Shown: one piece after another, positions 1-12,206 of the stretch
Layout: the number at the start of each line of letters is the position of its first letter
How positions within the stretch are numbered: the first letter of the stretch is position 1
Assembly (NCBI RefSeq): GCF_029873635.1
Contig: NC_080423.1
Coordinates: 104,513,773 to 104,577,772, forward strand
DNA length: 64,000 nt
Reading direction: 5' to 3'
Source: Malania oleifera
Taxonomy: Eukaryota > Streptophyta > Magnoliopsida > Santalales > Ximeniaceae
The notes under the pieces: model-generated
What the model saw: the letters and a program-made list of their open reading frames with translations, nothing else
Database searches by the model: none
What the model was told of the DNA's origin: nothing
Position numbers and translations under genes: made by a program

Positions 1-602
1 TCAGTCTATTCACTATGTCATTGTTCTTCGCATCTTACGATATGTGAAAGGCACCTTATTTCATGGCTTTTTTTTTTTTCCTCTCACTCATCCTTGACAT
101 TACAAGTTTATTCCGATGTTGGGTAGGGGACCCTACTAATCAACGGTCTACCACTGGTTTTCTTTTTTTGCTTAGTGACTCTCTTATCTCTTGGCGGAGC
201 AAAAAGCAGACTTTTGTTGCTCGCTCTAGCACTGAGGCTAAGTATCGGGCTCTTGCTGATACTGCTTCTGGGCTTCTTTGGCTTCGTTGGCTTCTCCAAG
301 TTCCTCAGCCCTCGAGCACTCCGCTTTATTGTGACAATCATAGTGTTGTCCAGATCGCTCACAACGCACCAAACATATCGAGATCGACCGTCATTTTGTG
401 CGTCATCATCTTCAGGACGGGACACTTCGCCTCTTGTTAGTTCATTCGACTAATCAGTTGGCTGATATCTTCACGAAATCTCATGAACGTAGTCGTCATC
501 GTGCTTTAGTCTGCAAACTCCATATAATGACCCGAAGAATAATGTCATTTAAATAATAAAGAATGAGAGAAATAGAAACACGAACAAAAGGAGACATTAG
601 AT

Positions 603-843
603 TTCGTCGACGACGTTACATTTTGGATATAATAACCCCAGAAATTTTCCAAGCACTCGTCGATGAACACAGGCGTTTCATCGACGAGGGTTCTTCAGCA
701 TCTCATTGACGAGGTCCCATCTCATTGACGAGAAGATACCGAGAGAGAATTATTGGGAAGTCTAAAATTCGTCGACAAGGGGGCAGGTTCGTCGACGAAC
801 TTTCTATAGGACTCGTCGATGAGGTGACGTGGCTTGTCAACGA
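603..843. repeat. Array of TTCGTCGACGAA-like palindromic motifs in the solo LTR
   Basis: About nine imperfect copies of a 12-base palindrome, TTCGTCGACGAA or variants such as CTCATTGACGAG, occur between 603 and 843. They lie upstream of the likely transcription start, which I place near the TATA-like run AGTATAAATAATG at about 850-863. The same motif is arrayed in an unrelated solo LTR at 56440-56740. The function is unknown; a promoter element is my inference. Confidence 0.7.
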
Positions 844-898
844 ATCCCGCAGTATAAATAATGCAAAAACTCGATTAAACGCAGATTTTCAGCTCCGT

Positions 899-964
<66 letters not shown>
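899..964. repeat. (CT)n microsatellite
   Basis: A nearly perfect CT dinucleotide run of about 65 bases lies in the leader part of the solo LTR. Shorter GA/CT runs occupy the equivalent leader position of both chromoviruses in the window (about 4340-4400, 11645-11700, 48545-48575 and 57538-57570). Confidence 0.95.
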
Positions 965-967
<3 letters not shown>

Positions 968-2484
968 CGACATCTCCTCCATCTCTCTTCGATTTTGGTC
1001 CCGTCAGTCACCGGATTAACGATTTAAGGCCACCACAACGCTCCTGGGGGAGTTCTCTTCAAGTTTGCTAGGGCGGATCGTCGGTGGGATCGAGTCGAAT
1101 TTCTTTCTAGAATCAGGGTAAGACCTTTTAGTCAAATTTTGACCTTCTGGCAATTGTAGAAAATGATGTAAGTCAAGAAATATTGATATTCTGTTATGAC
1201 AAATGTGGTTTTCAGGGTGTGAAATAGGAAGCCCTGTGGTGTAGGACCAGTATACGATAGAGGCTTTTCAACAGTTAGGTAAGGGAAACATGCTATGCTA
1301 GGAAAACCTACAATGATTTCAGTATGAAGTTTATGTTTTTACCAGATTATTATTCAAAGCAGAAATTTATGCAATTTATTATTAAGATTAAAGTGTTTTA
1401 AATTATTATGTGGCATGAGAGTATGAATATCGTATAGAAATATGTTTATATAGTATTTTCAGGAATATGTTTTACAGAATATATAGGCAGTAAAATGCAT
1501 TTACAACATCTTTCATAATATTATGATTTTACAGTTTTACAGCACCATAACAGGTAGATTCACAGTTATCTCAGAAAAATACAATTGATGTAGTTACAGA
1601 TTATTAGAGCATCATGGTTTATACATTTATTACAGAATCATGGTACAACAGTTAGTTGTATATAGAAATGTATTATATAGTATCAGACCATGATGGATCA
1701 AACAGCAGAGCACGGTACCGTAGCTACATATATACAGATATTCAGTTTAGAGTGTAACACTTAACTCAGATAGTAAGTGGTATGAGATCGATCGTGCCTA
1801 GTTGTGGATAGGCTCCCCATCAGATATGGGTTGAGGAGGGCCAATCTGATCGAGGAGTAGAGTGGTTTACCCTGGTCAGCTAGCTAGGATAGATCCAGCC
1901 TTTGGACTACACAACCCTATCATGAGGAATTAAATCATGACATACAACCATTTAGAGAAATATTCTCAGATATTATAGTATTATCAGATTTTTTGAAATA
2001 GTAGTATTATTATGAAAAGTAATTTTATACAATTTGACATGTTAAATTATGTAATTAAAGGTTTTATAATATGTTAGTAGTATCAGCATTTTCCATTTTA
2101 GTTATTTGTACTACTCTTAACTCGGATTAATTTTTACAGATCTACGTCTCTGTAGCCGCACACTAGTGATAACATGTTTTGTCTTACTAAGCTTTGGCTC
2201 ATCCCAGTGTTGAATTATTTTTCAAGTGAGCTAGTTGGGCGAGCGGAGCAAGCTCACAGATAAAGGAGCTGTTAGTCTGCCTTTTTTAAAAGTGAGTGTT
2301 TTTGGAGTACAATTTTGTTAACCCTGGTATTAGTAAGAGTAGTTCTTGAGAGTACAGTGAAATATGTAGTATTTGTGGAATATTTAGACACTCTGGTATT
2401 GTATATATATATAAGGTTGTATTTCATGTAAACTGCTTTCCGCTGTGTAGGAAATTGTTTTAATTTAAAATAGTAGAGAATTTA

Positions 2485-4522
2485 TGTAACGACCCGCTCC
2501 TTTTTCGCATATTATTTTTTTTTATATAAATAAATTATCATCATATCATACATTCCAGCTCAGCAGGTCACAATCCACCTGAACCCGTGGGCACCAGGGA
2601 TATAACAAAACATACAACAGAAGCCTATGCAGCAGAAAGTACAAAATTATATACATCTCATCACAATGTGCATAACACATACCAGAGTCACTACAATTAC
2701 TATCTCACAGTATATACATCCCAAAAATGAAATCTAGGGACAATCCCCACAAAAACCTAACTGTCCCTACCAAAAACTTACCCTTCCAAAGAGGGCAACC
2801 AACTGATCTAGATCAGCGGGGCTTTTCCCGCTCTCCTATCAGGGGCTCCTGAAAAATGTATAAGATTTAGGGGTGAGACACCTCTCAGTAAGGGAAATAA
2901 ACTAATACCAGTGTGTGGCAACATGAGTATTCTGTGTTCTACATATACCATACATAACATATTTAATACTGTTTATCAAATCTGGGAAAACATATGCATA
3001 TCAACACATAGCAGAATATACTGCATTTTCATAAACATATCTCATCTCATACACTAATAATAACATAAAACAATCCTGGTAGGTTAGCTGGCTGTTGTCA
3101 TGTATTACCCCCACATGACTGGGTTGTGTGGCCCGAAGGCGGGACTTGACAATAGTTGGCCGACCACTGCCAAGTCAAACAGTAGTCTGTAGGTCCGATG
3201 GGTCTACCCAGACTGGTCCGTACACCAGGGGCGATAACAGCACACTTCTTGAAAATAACCACATCGATCATCCAATCTCACACCACTCCGTACAGCGGCG
3301 TTAACACAGATATCATGATCACGAAGACCATGGACACATAACAACGGTACCGTGCAAGTGCTAGCCTAGACCAAGCCAACCAGGTTCTGATATCATATAC
3401 ATATACTAAAATAGTGATACATAAATATCTCATATCATTTATTTTCGCATCAATCATATCATTTCACATATATACGTGTATCATAAAAATCATCGGCCCG
3501 TACGCCGGTATTACACATTTTAACATAGCACGGCCCGTACGCCGGTAAATCACATAGCACAGCCCGTACGCTGGCAATCCACATAGCACGGCCCATACGC
3601 CGGCAATCTCATCCACATAGCACGGCCCATACGCCGGCAAATCACATATACATATAAAAATATCTCGGCCCGTACGCCGGTTTTCCATCATAGAAATCCA
3701 TATCATCCCCATTCCAAAAAAAAAACAGTACAAAACATTTTTATACTTATGCCACACTAAACAAATTTTCCTCGTATTCAACATATCATCATTTAAACAA
3801 TATTTTCCAAATATAAATCATATATATAAATATATTTATTTTTCCTAAAACCAGATGCTACATATATGTATACATGCATTTTCTTAAACAAAACTAGCTT
3901 AGTTTATCCCCTTACCTGATTCCTGAAAAGCCCCTAAGAAAATCTCCCCCGTACCCACAAGGTTCTCAACTCAACACCCTGAAAATGAAAACTCGCAGAA
4001 TTAAAGTTCAGTATTTTCGTACGTACAACATTTTCTATAACTACCACTAAGTCAAATTCGACTTTAAAAAGTCTTACCTCAACTTAGGGATGATTTCCCA
4101 CGTTCCCAATCAACACCCTGGAACTGAAAATTTCCAGTATTAAAGTTCAGTATTTTTACGCGTATATCACTTTCTTCAACTGTCAAAAATCCAAATATTG
4201 AATATAAAGCCTTACCTTGGATTTGGGATGAAATCCAATTTCGTTTTCCTGACGATCCGTTCCGGCAAACTTGTAGAGAATTTCACCAGGAGCGTCGTGG
4301 TGGTTTCGGTTTGTCGATCCGACGTAAAACTAACCCGAAATCGAAGAGAGAGAGAGAGTTGTAGGAGAGAGAGAGAGAGAGAGAGAAAGTGAGAGAGAAG
4401 AGAGACACGGCCAACAAATCCAAAAATTGGATTTCCTTCCAAAGCTTCTTAAAGAAGCTTGCTAATTTAATAATATATATATATAATAAACCTAAAGTAA
4501 AGTAAAGAAGCTTTCATACCTT

Positions 4523-4557
<35 letters not shown>

Positions 4558-4681
4558 AGTATATATATATATATATATTTGTTCCTTATCATACTGTTTA
4601 TTTTATTTATTAATTTAATTAATTAATTTTATTTTATTATTTTATTATTATTATTATTTTTTTTTTTTTCGGGTTACTACA
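2485..4681 (-). repeat. 3' LTR of the young chromovirus
   Basis: A 2,197-bp LTR runs from TGTAACGACCCG to CGGGTTACTACA on the plus strand. It is almost identical to the copy at 9788-12004; the main length differences are in AT/CA microsatellites. It includes the six-copy GGCCCGTACGCC motif cluster and a GA-rich leader segment. Confidence 0.95.
3490..3680. repeat. Cluster of six CGGCCCGTACGCCGG motifs in the chromovirus LTR
   Basis: Six copies of a 15-base motif (CGGCCCGTACGCCGG or one- or two-base variants) occur about every 30-40 bases. All are in the same orientation and are separated by AT-rich sequence. The same cluster is in the other LTR at about 10797-10985. Each copy is partly self-complementary (CCGGCGTACGGGCCG in reverse). 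Confidence 0.85.
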
Positions 4682-4697
4682 TTCCTCCCCCCTTAAA
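4682..4697 (-). other. Polypurine tract of the young chromovirus
   Basis: On the minus strand AAGGGGGGAGGAAT abuts the 3' LTR. This is the position and composition expected for the plus-strand primer of reverse transcription. Confidence 0.85.
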
Positions 4698-4937
4698 AGA
4701 ATTTCGTCCTCGAAATTTACTGTTTCCGTACTCGCTATCCTTTAATCAGGAAAAAGGGTCTACTCATTTTATTACCTATCCTCACTTATGGCGGAGGAAT
4801 ACCGTGGTTACATCTCGAGTCTTGGAAGATTACATATAAAAAAAAGAAAACCATTCTCCCAAAACTAAAGTACTACACTATTCAACCATTATATGTACCT
4901 GCAACAGAAAACTACTTAACTATTTACATTTATTCAC

Positions 4938-7900
4938 TCAGACTTCTTGAAATAAATGCGGATACCTTTGCTTCATCTGCTCCTCAGACTCCCAAGAAGC
5001 CTCTTCTACTGCATGATTCCTCCACAAGACTTTTACTTGAGGAATCATCCTGTTACGTAGCTCTTGCACTTTCCTATCCAGAATCTGTATTGGTATCTCT
5101 TCATATCCCAGTGAATCACTAAGCTCTAACTCATCATAATTGATGACATGAGAAGGGTCTGTGACGTATTTCCTCAACACAGCTACATGAAATACGCTGT
5201 GAATCCTGGACAATACAGGTGGCAAAGCTAGCCTGTAGGCTACCGGTCCCACTTTATCTAGAATCTCAAATGGACCGATAAACCTAGGACTAAGTTTACC
5301 CTTCCTCCCAAATCGCATAACCCCTTTCATCGGAGCTATCTTCAAAAATACGTGATCACCTACGTCAAACTCTAAATTCCTGCGGCGATGGTCAGCATAA
5401 CTCTTCTGTCGGCTCTGAGCTGCACTGATCCTGTCCCTGATAAGACGAACTTTATCACACGTCTGCTGAACCAGCTCTGGTCCCACTACTCGCCGCTCAC
5501 CCACTTCATCCCAAAACAAAGGAGAACGACATCTCCTACCGTATAAAGCCTCAAATGGTGCCATGCCAATGCTAGATTGATAACTGTTATTATACGCAAA
5601 TTCTACTAATGACATGAACTGAGTCCAACTACCCCCAAAGTCTAGTACACACGCTCTGAGCATGTCCTCTAATATTTGTATCGTCCTCTCAGTCTGCCCG
5701 TCTGACTGAGGATGGAATGCCGTACTAAACGATAACTGAGACCCCAGAGCCTCCTACAGACTCCTCCAAAATCGTGATGTGAATCGTGGGTCTCGATCCG
5801 ACACAATAGATACAGGCACCCCATGAGAACGTACTATCTCCTGAATGTAAATCTCCGCTAAAAGGCTGAGGGAGTAGCTGATCTTGATGGAAATAAAGTG
5901 GGCCGTCTTTGTCAATCGATCAACAATCACCCAGATGGCATTATGACCATGTAATGCCGTCGGCAGTCCTGACACAAAGTCCATCGATATGTGATCCCAC
6001 TTCCACTCCGGGATGAATAACGGCTGCAACTGCCCTGCCGGTCTCTGGTGTTCAGCCTTTACCTGCTGGCACGTCAAACACTGCGCTACATACTCAGCAA
6101 TCTCTCTCTTCATACCACTCCACCAGTATGACTCTCGCAGATCTCTGTACATCTTCGTACTACCGGGATGAACTGTATACAAAGATCTGTGAGCCTCCTC
6201 TAGAATAGTCTTCCTGATCTCAGTATCGGCAGGAACACATAATCTGGAACGGAACCGCAAAGCTCCGTCATCTGCAATACTGAACTCCTCCCCCTGCCCA
6301 CTCTGTACTCTGTCTATCACCTCCACTAGCTCTGGATCTTCCTTCTGGGCAGCTTTAATTCTCTCCTGTGGAGTAGGCTGTACCACTAGGCTGGCAATAC
6401 ATACTGGGAGATCACTCTCCACCAACTCTATGCCGAGTCTCTCCAGATCCATAATGATCGGATGCTGGATCCCCATAGCCGCCAACACCGGCTCCCTGGA
6501 TTTCCTGCTCAACGCATCAGCTACCACGTTTGCTTTCCCTGGGTGATAACTGATGGTACAATCAAAATCCTTAATCAGCTCCAACCACCTTCTCTGCCTC
6601 ATATTCAGTTCTTTCTGTGTAAAGAAATACTTCAAACTTTTATGGTCGGAGAAGATCTCACACTGCTCACCGTACAGGTAATGCCTCCAAATCTTCAGTG
6701 CGTGTACCACTGCAGCCAACTCAAGATCATGGGTAGGGTAGTTCTTCTCATATTCTTTCAACTGCCTAGATGCATACGCCACTACCCTGCCATGCTGCAT
6801 TAATACACAGCCAAGTCCCTTCAAGGACGCATCACTATAAATGGTATACCCTTCACCCCCACATGGAATGATCAACACTGGTGCTGTGACTAGTCTCTGC
6901 TTCAGCTCCTGAAAACTCTGCTCACAACTATCGTCCCACTCAAATCTAACATTCTTCCTCGTCAATCGTGTCAAGGGCCCTGACAAAGTTGAGAATCCCT
7001 CAACAAAACGACGATAATAGCCTGCTGGCCCCAAGAAACTCCCGATCTCCTGGACATTTCTCGGTCTAGCCCAATTCACTATAGCCTCAATTTTGCTAGG
7101 ATCCACAGAAATACCGCCTCCAGATACAACATGCCCCAAGAACACGACCTTCTCCAGCCAAAATTCACATTTACTGAACTTGGCGTACAACTTCTTTTCC
7201 CGAAGTGTCTGCAAAACCTGCCTCAAGTGCGTCTCATGCTCCTCATAGGTCCTAGAATAGACCAGTACATCATCAATAAAAACAACAACAAACTGGTCTA
7301 GGTATTGGTGGAAGACTCTATTCATCAAGTCCATAAATACCGCAGGAGCATTCGTCAAACCAAACGGCATCACTAGAAACTCGTAATGCCCATACCTAGT
7401 CCTGAAGGTCGTCTTTGAGACGTCTTCTGCTTTCACCTTCACCTGATGGTAGCCAGATCTGAGGTCAATCTTCGAATACACCCGTGTACCCTGGAGCTGG
7501 TCAAACAAATCATCGATACGGGGTAGAGGATACTTATTCTTGGTTGTCACTTTATTTATCTCCCTATAGTCTATACACATCCTCATAGTCCCGTCTTTCT
7601 TTTTCACAAATAAAACTGGAGCTCCCCACGGAGATACACTGGGCCGTATGAAGCCCTTATCTAGCAGATCTTGCAACTGATTCTTCAATTCTGCTAACTC
7701 CACTGGCGCCATTCGATAAGGTACTTTAGCAATCGGCGCTGTACCGGGAGGTAGATCAATAGAGAAATCCACCTCACGGTCGGGTGGCAAGCCTGGTAAC
7801 TCATCTGGAAAAACATCCACAAACTCCTTCACTACAAGCGTGCTAGCAAGTTTTGACTCATTCTCTGACATCTCTTTCACAACCGCCACAAACCCCTGAC

Positions 7901-9554
7901 AACCACTCAGCAGTAGTCTCCTGGCCTGAATAGCTGAAACTAGCTGAGGCAGGGATTGTACATGTGACCCTACAAACTTGAATTCTGCTTCCCCCGGGGG
8001 TCTAAATATCACCTCTCGTGCACGACAATCTATGCTGGCAAAATTAGCTGCTAGCCAATCCATACCAAATATAACGTCAAACCCATGCATGTCTAACACT
8101 ATCAAATCAGCAGATAATGTTTTCCCCTGAATCTCTACTGGGCAGTCGCGGAGTACCCTACCACACCTCACTACCGACCCAGTCGGTGTAGATACCAACA
8201 GTTCAACATCTAATGATTGTGTTTCAGCCTCACATAATTTAATACACCCCAAGGACACAAACGAGTGTGTAGCTCCTGAATCAAATAATGCAATAACTTT
8301 AAAAGAAAGCATAATGACCATACCTGTCACCACGTCACCTGATGCCTCAGCCTCACCCGGCGTCAGAGTAAACACCCTGGCTGGAGCCGTATTCCTCTGC
8401 TGGCCCCCCCGTGGTGCTTGATAACCTCCCCGGTATGGTCTAGGAGCTGGAACTGCATCTGGTGGAGTAGGGCAGTCTCGTACCATGTGCCCCGATCTAC
8501 CGCAGCGATAGCACACCGGAGCTGCATCTGGCGGGGTAGGACAATCTCGCACTATATGTCCCGATCTACCGCAGCGGTAGCACACTACACCACCAGCTCG
8601 ACACTCTCCCCAGTGCCTCCTACCACAAGTCTGACAAACTGGAGGACCCTGCCCTGTCTGCACCTCGCGTCCTCCCGTCTCCTGTCTCCGCCCTCTACCA
8701 TGATTACCTCTCCTCCACTGACCCGGCTTGTGACCTTGCTGGTAGCTCGTAGATGCAGATCTCTTCCTCTGTCCCTGCTCATCCGCATCAAGACGCTCAC
8801 CAATCTCTGCCAAGGACGCCCTATCGACCAACTCAGCGAAGTCCTGGATCCGCAGCACCACCACCTGCCTAAATATACTCCGCCTCAAGCCTCTCTCAAA
8901 CTGCCTCGCCTTCTTCACCTCATTAGGAACAATGTATGGGGCGAATCGAGAGAGCTCGATAAAACGTGCTGCATATTGCTGAACGGATAGCTGTCCCTGC
9001 TTCAGACTCAGGAACTCTTCTACCTTAGCCTCCCTCACAGTAGCTGGAAAATATCTATCAAAAAACAAATCTTTAAACCGGTCCCATGTCATAGCTATTG
9101 GAGTCACCCTTTGCTGCTCTAATAGTCTCACCGCAGTCCACCACCTCTCAGCCTCTCCTGTCAATTTATAGGTGGCAAAGAGGACCCTCTGTTCCTCAGT
9201 ACATTGCAGCACAGCCAAGATTTTCTCAATCTCCTGCATCCAGTTCTCAGCGGCTACAGGATCAACTCCACCTGAGAACGCCGGAGGATTCATCTTCGTA
9301 AATTTCTCTATAGTGCACCCATGGCCTGTAGATGGACCACTCTGCTCCCTCGAGCTCCTAGCAATCTCAGCCATAACCTGCTGAGCCACGCTACGTAATA
9401 CCGCATCAGAGTCGGTCCCAGCTGCACCTGATGGTCCTGCTCCATCACTGCCACTCGCATGGGCACTATTTCCTTCTGGATCCATCCTGGAAAATAGCAG
9501 TTGCAATTCAGTAATCCTATCCTCATAATTTACCCACCTAACCTCACCACTCAT
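4938..9554 (-). CDS. Gag-pol coding region of the young chromovirus
   Basis: This is the coding region of a retroelement polyprotein for capsid, protease, reverse transcriptase, RNase H and integrase. Domains in order, with plus-strand positions: gag near 8900-9480 ([11 protein letters not shown] at the likely gag start, [13 protein letters not shown] in the retrotransposon gag domain); two tandem CCHC knuckles of near-identical sequence ([14 protein letters not shown] and [14 protein letters not shown], about 8470-8585), preceded by a third cysteine cluster; protease with [10 protein letters not shown] (about 8260-8292); RT with FIDDVLVYS (about 7255-7283); RNase H with [10 protein letters not shown] (about 6815-6845); integrase HHCC zinc domain (about 6055-6180) and catalytic core (about 5750-6010); C-terminal chromodomain with [16 protein letters not shown] (about 4950-5035). 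It appears near complete, with about one visible interruption. The duplicated CCHC knuckle may be a recent internal duplication. Confidence 0.9.
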
Positions 9555-9772
9555 CTCAACATTTCTAACTCATTGTTAATCCCCAGTCCAACATTCTAGG
9601 AACACAACCCGACAATAGCTTACCATGGTTTTCCTGAAATCGTCACCCCAGGAAAAACACAGAAACCACCACGGAAGTCCTGCTTCTAGACTGTAGAACA
9701 AAACCTCAAATCATTTCCTAACTCTGGTATTGTTCCTGATGCACTCTAAAGTCTACAGAACCTAGCAACCTA

Positions 9773-9785
9773 GGCTCTGATACCA
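9773..9785 (-). other. Primer binding site, initiator tRNA-Met type
   Basis: The minus strand reads TGGTATCAGAGCC two bases inside the 5' LTR, matching the 3' end of plant initiator tRNA-Met. This is the primer used by most plant Ty1/copia and by Tekay-type chromoviruses. Confidence 0.95.
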
Positions 9786-9787
9786 AC

Positions 9788-11820
9788 TGTAACGACCCGC
9801 TCCTTTTTCGCATATTATTTTTTTTTATATAAATAAATTATCATCATATCATACATTCCAGCTCAGCAGGTCACAATCCACCTGGACCCGTGGGCACCAG
9901 GGATATAACAAAACATACAGCAGAAGCCTACGCAGCAGAAAGTACAAAATTATATACATCTCATCACAATGTGCATAACACATACCAGAGTCACTACAAT
10001 TACTATCTCACAGTATATACATCCCAAAAATGAAATCTAGGGACAATCCCCACAAAAACCTAACTGTCCCTACCAAAAACTTACCCTTCCAAAGAGGGCA
10101 ACCAACTGATCTAGATCAGCGGGGCTTTTCCCGCTCTCCTATCAGGGGCTCCTGAAAAATGTATAAGATTTAGGGGTGAGACACCTCTCAGTAAGGGAAA
10201 TAAACTAATACCAGTGTGTGGCAACATGAGTATTCTGTGTTCTACATATACCATACATAACATATTTAATACTGTTTATCAAATCTGGGAAAACATATGC
10301 ATATCAACACATAGCAGAATATACTGCATTTTCATAAACATATCTCATCTCATACACTAATAATAACATAAAACAATCCTGGTAGGTTAGCTGGCTGTTG
10401 TCATGTATTACCCCCACATGACTGGGTTGTGTGGCCCGAAGGCGGGACTTGACAATAGTTGGCCGACCACTGCCAAGTCAAACAGTAGTCTGTAGGTCCG
10501 ATGGGTCTACCCAGACTGGTCCGTACACCAGGGGCGATAACAGCACACTTCTTGAAAATAACCACATCGACCATCCAATCTCACACCACTCCGTACAGCG
10601 GCGTTAACACAGATATCATGATCACGAAGACCATGGACACATAACAACGGTACCGTGCAAGTGCTAGCCTAGACCAAGCCAACCAGGTTCTGATATCATA
10701 TACATATACTAAAATCGTGATACATAAATATCTCATATCATTTATTTTCGCATCAATCATATCATTTCACATATATACGTGTATCATAAAAATCATCGGC
10801 CCGTACGCCGGTATTACACATTTTAACATAGCACGGCCCGTACGCCGGCAAATCACATAGCACAGCCCGTACGCTGGCAATCCACATAGCACGGCCCATA
10901 CGCCGGCAATCTCATCCACATAGCACGGCCCATACGCCAGCAAATCACATATACATATAAAAATATCTCGGCCCGTACGCCGGTTTTCCATAATAGAAAT
11001 CCATATCATCCCCATTCCAAAAAAAAAACAGTACAAAACATTTTTATACTCATGCCACACTAAACAAATTTTCCTCGTATTCAACATATCATCATTTAAA
11101 CAGTATTTTCCAAATATAAATCATATATATAAATATATTTATTTTTCCTAAAACCAGATGCTACATATATGTATACATGCATTTTCTTAAACAAAACTAG
11201 CTTAGTTTATCCCCTTACCTGATTCCTGAAAAGCCCCTAAGAAAATCTCCGCCGTACCCACAAGGTTCTCAACTCAACACCCTGAAAATGAAAACTCGCA
11301 GAATTAAAGTTCAGTATTTTCGTACGTACAACATTTTCTATAACTACCATTAAGTCAAATTCGACTTTAAAAAGTCTTACCTCAACTTAGGGATGATTTC
11401 CCACGTTCCCAATCAACACCCTGGAACTGAAAATTTCCAGTATTAAAGTTCAGTATTTTTACGCGTATATCACTTTCTTCAACTGTCAAAAATCCAAATA
11501 TTGAATATAAAGTCTTACCTTGGATTTGGGATGAAATCCAATTTCGTTTTCCTGACGATCCGTTCCGGCAAACTTGTAGAGAATTTCGCCAGGAGCGTCG
11601 TGGTGGTTTCGGTTTGTCGATTCGGCGTAAAACTAACCCGAAATCGAAGAGAGAGAGAGAGTTGTAGGAGAGAGAGAGAGAAAGTGAGAGAGAAGAGAGA
11701 CACGGCCAACAAATCCAAAAATTGGATTTCCTTCCAAAGCTTCTTAAAGAAGCTTGCTAATTTAATAATATATATATATATAATAAACCTAAAGTAAAGT
11801 AAAGAAGCTTTCATACCTTT

Positions 11821-11864
<44 letters not shown>

Positions 11865-11865
11865 A

Positions 11866-11904
<39 letters not shown>

Positions 11905-12004
11905 CCTTATCATACTGTTTATTTTATTTATTAATTTAATTAATTTATTTTATTTTATTATTTTATTATTATTATTATTATATTTTTTTTTTCGGGTTAC
12001 TACA
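9788..12004 (-). repeat. 5' LTR of the young chromovirus
   Basis: A 2,217-bp LTR, the partner of 2485-4681. Its inner edge is two bases from the primer binding site. The AT/CA microsatellite at about 11821-11900 is longer than in the 3' copy, which explains most of the length difference. Confidence 0.95.
10797..10985. repeat. Second copy of the six-motif LTR cluster
   Basis: This matches the 3490-3680 cluster motif for motif, with two base differences inside motif copies. It confirms that the cluster belongs to the LTR and is not a local insertion. Confidence 0.85.
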
Positions 12005-12074
12005 ATTTATCTTTATAAGGAGGTCGTTACACTCCAGATGTCATCTTCGATACCACCTTGAGTTTGAGGGAGGA

Positions 12075-12206
12075 TGTTAGTATATCTCCCTAAAATACCC
12101 TTATATCTGTGTATGCCTCCTTCTCCTATAAAAGGATAGCCTTGTATAGTTGTATTTGTACAAAAAAAAAAAAAAAGAATTAATAAAGTTTTCTTTAATC
12201 TTAACA
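12075..12206 (+). repeat. 3' LTR of the left copia element
   Basis: This 132-bp LTR begins TGTTAGTATATC directly after the polypurine tract and ends TTAACA, so it has the expected TG...CA ends with short inverted termini TGTTA/TAACA. A TATA-like box (TATAAAAGG) lies at 12127-12135. An A-run follows at about 12162. The partner LTR is not in the window, so the right boundary rests on terminal structure alone. Confidence 0.7.

Larger units (their letters stand above)
2485..12004 (-). mobile_element. Nearly whole Ty3/gypsy chromovirus (Tekay/Del-like), young
   Basis: The element is 9,520 bp and is read on the minus strand, with 2.2 kb LTRs at 2485-4681 and 9788-12004. The TSD is ATTTA (2480-2484 and 12005-12009). 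Order on the minus strand: 5' LTR, primer site for initiator tRNA-Met, gag with CCHC knuckles, protease, RT, RNase H, integrase, chromodomain, polypurine tract, 3' LTR. By eye I counted about 16 substitutions between the roughly 2.15 kb of LTR sequence compared, or under 1 percent. That means a recent insertion, well under a few million years at usual plant rates. The coding region looks close to whole, with about one visible interruption. The chromodomain, long LTRs and primer type suit Tekay/Del. Confidence 0.95.
523..12031 (+). mobile_element. Gypsy-type solo LTR (about 1.98 kb) split by a later insertion
   Basis: An exact 5-bp target duplication (CTCCA, 518-522 and 12032-12036) brackets a sequence that begins TATAATGACCCG and ends GGTCGTTACA. 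Removing the inner 9.5 kb element leaves about 1,984 bp with no internal coding region, so this is a solo LTR. The segment around 1030-1125 resembles the reverse complement of 4215-4330 in the LTR of the inner chromovirus (shared wording around CGCTCCTGG, AAGTTTGC and GGATCGTC). The two are therefore related Tekay-like families. The first bases read TA where the family start would be TG, as expected from methylation-driven decay. Confidence 0.85.
1..12206 (+). mobile_element. Ty1/copia retrotransposon, 3' part only, interrupted by nested insertions
   Basis: The left edge of the window lies inside the element. Bases 1 to about 520 encode the copia RNase H, recognisable from STEAKYRALADTASGLLWLRW and the following DNHSVVQIAHN (about 220-380). 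The sequence stops at a 5-bp duplication (CTCCA, 518-522). After 11.5 kb of inserted DNA it resumes at 12032-12036 with the same CTCCA and runs into a purine tract (GAGTTTGAGGGAGGA, about 12060-12074) and a short 3' LTR. The 5' LTR, gag, integrase and RT lie outside the window. The visible coding part looks damaged, so this is a fossil. It is the host of the left nest and therefore older than what sits in it. Confidence 0.85.

Noticed and set aside
3490-3680. Possible CRISPR-like array of short palindromic repeats
   Set aside because: Only six 15-base copies at irregular spacing, duplicated in both LTRs of a retrotransposon. An LTR motif cluster.
6462-9384. Plus-strand frames opposite the chromovirus coding region
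   Set aside because: Antisense shadows of a long minus-strand coding region, with no domains.
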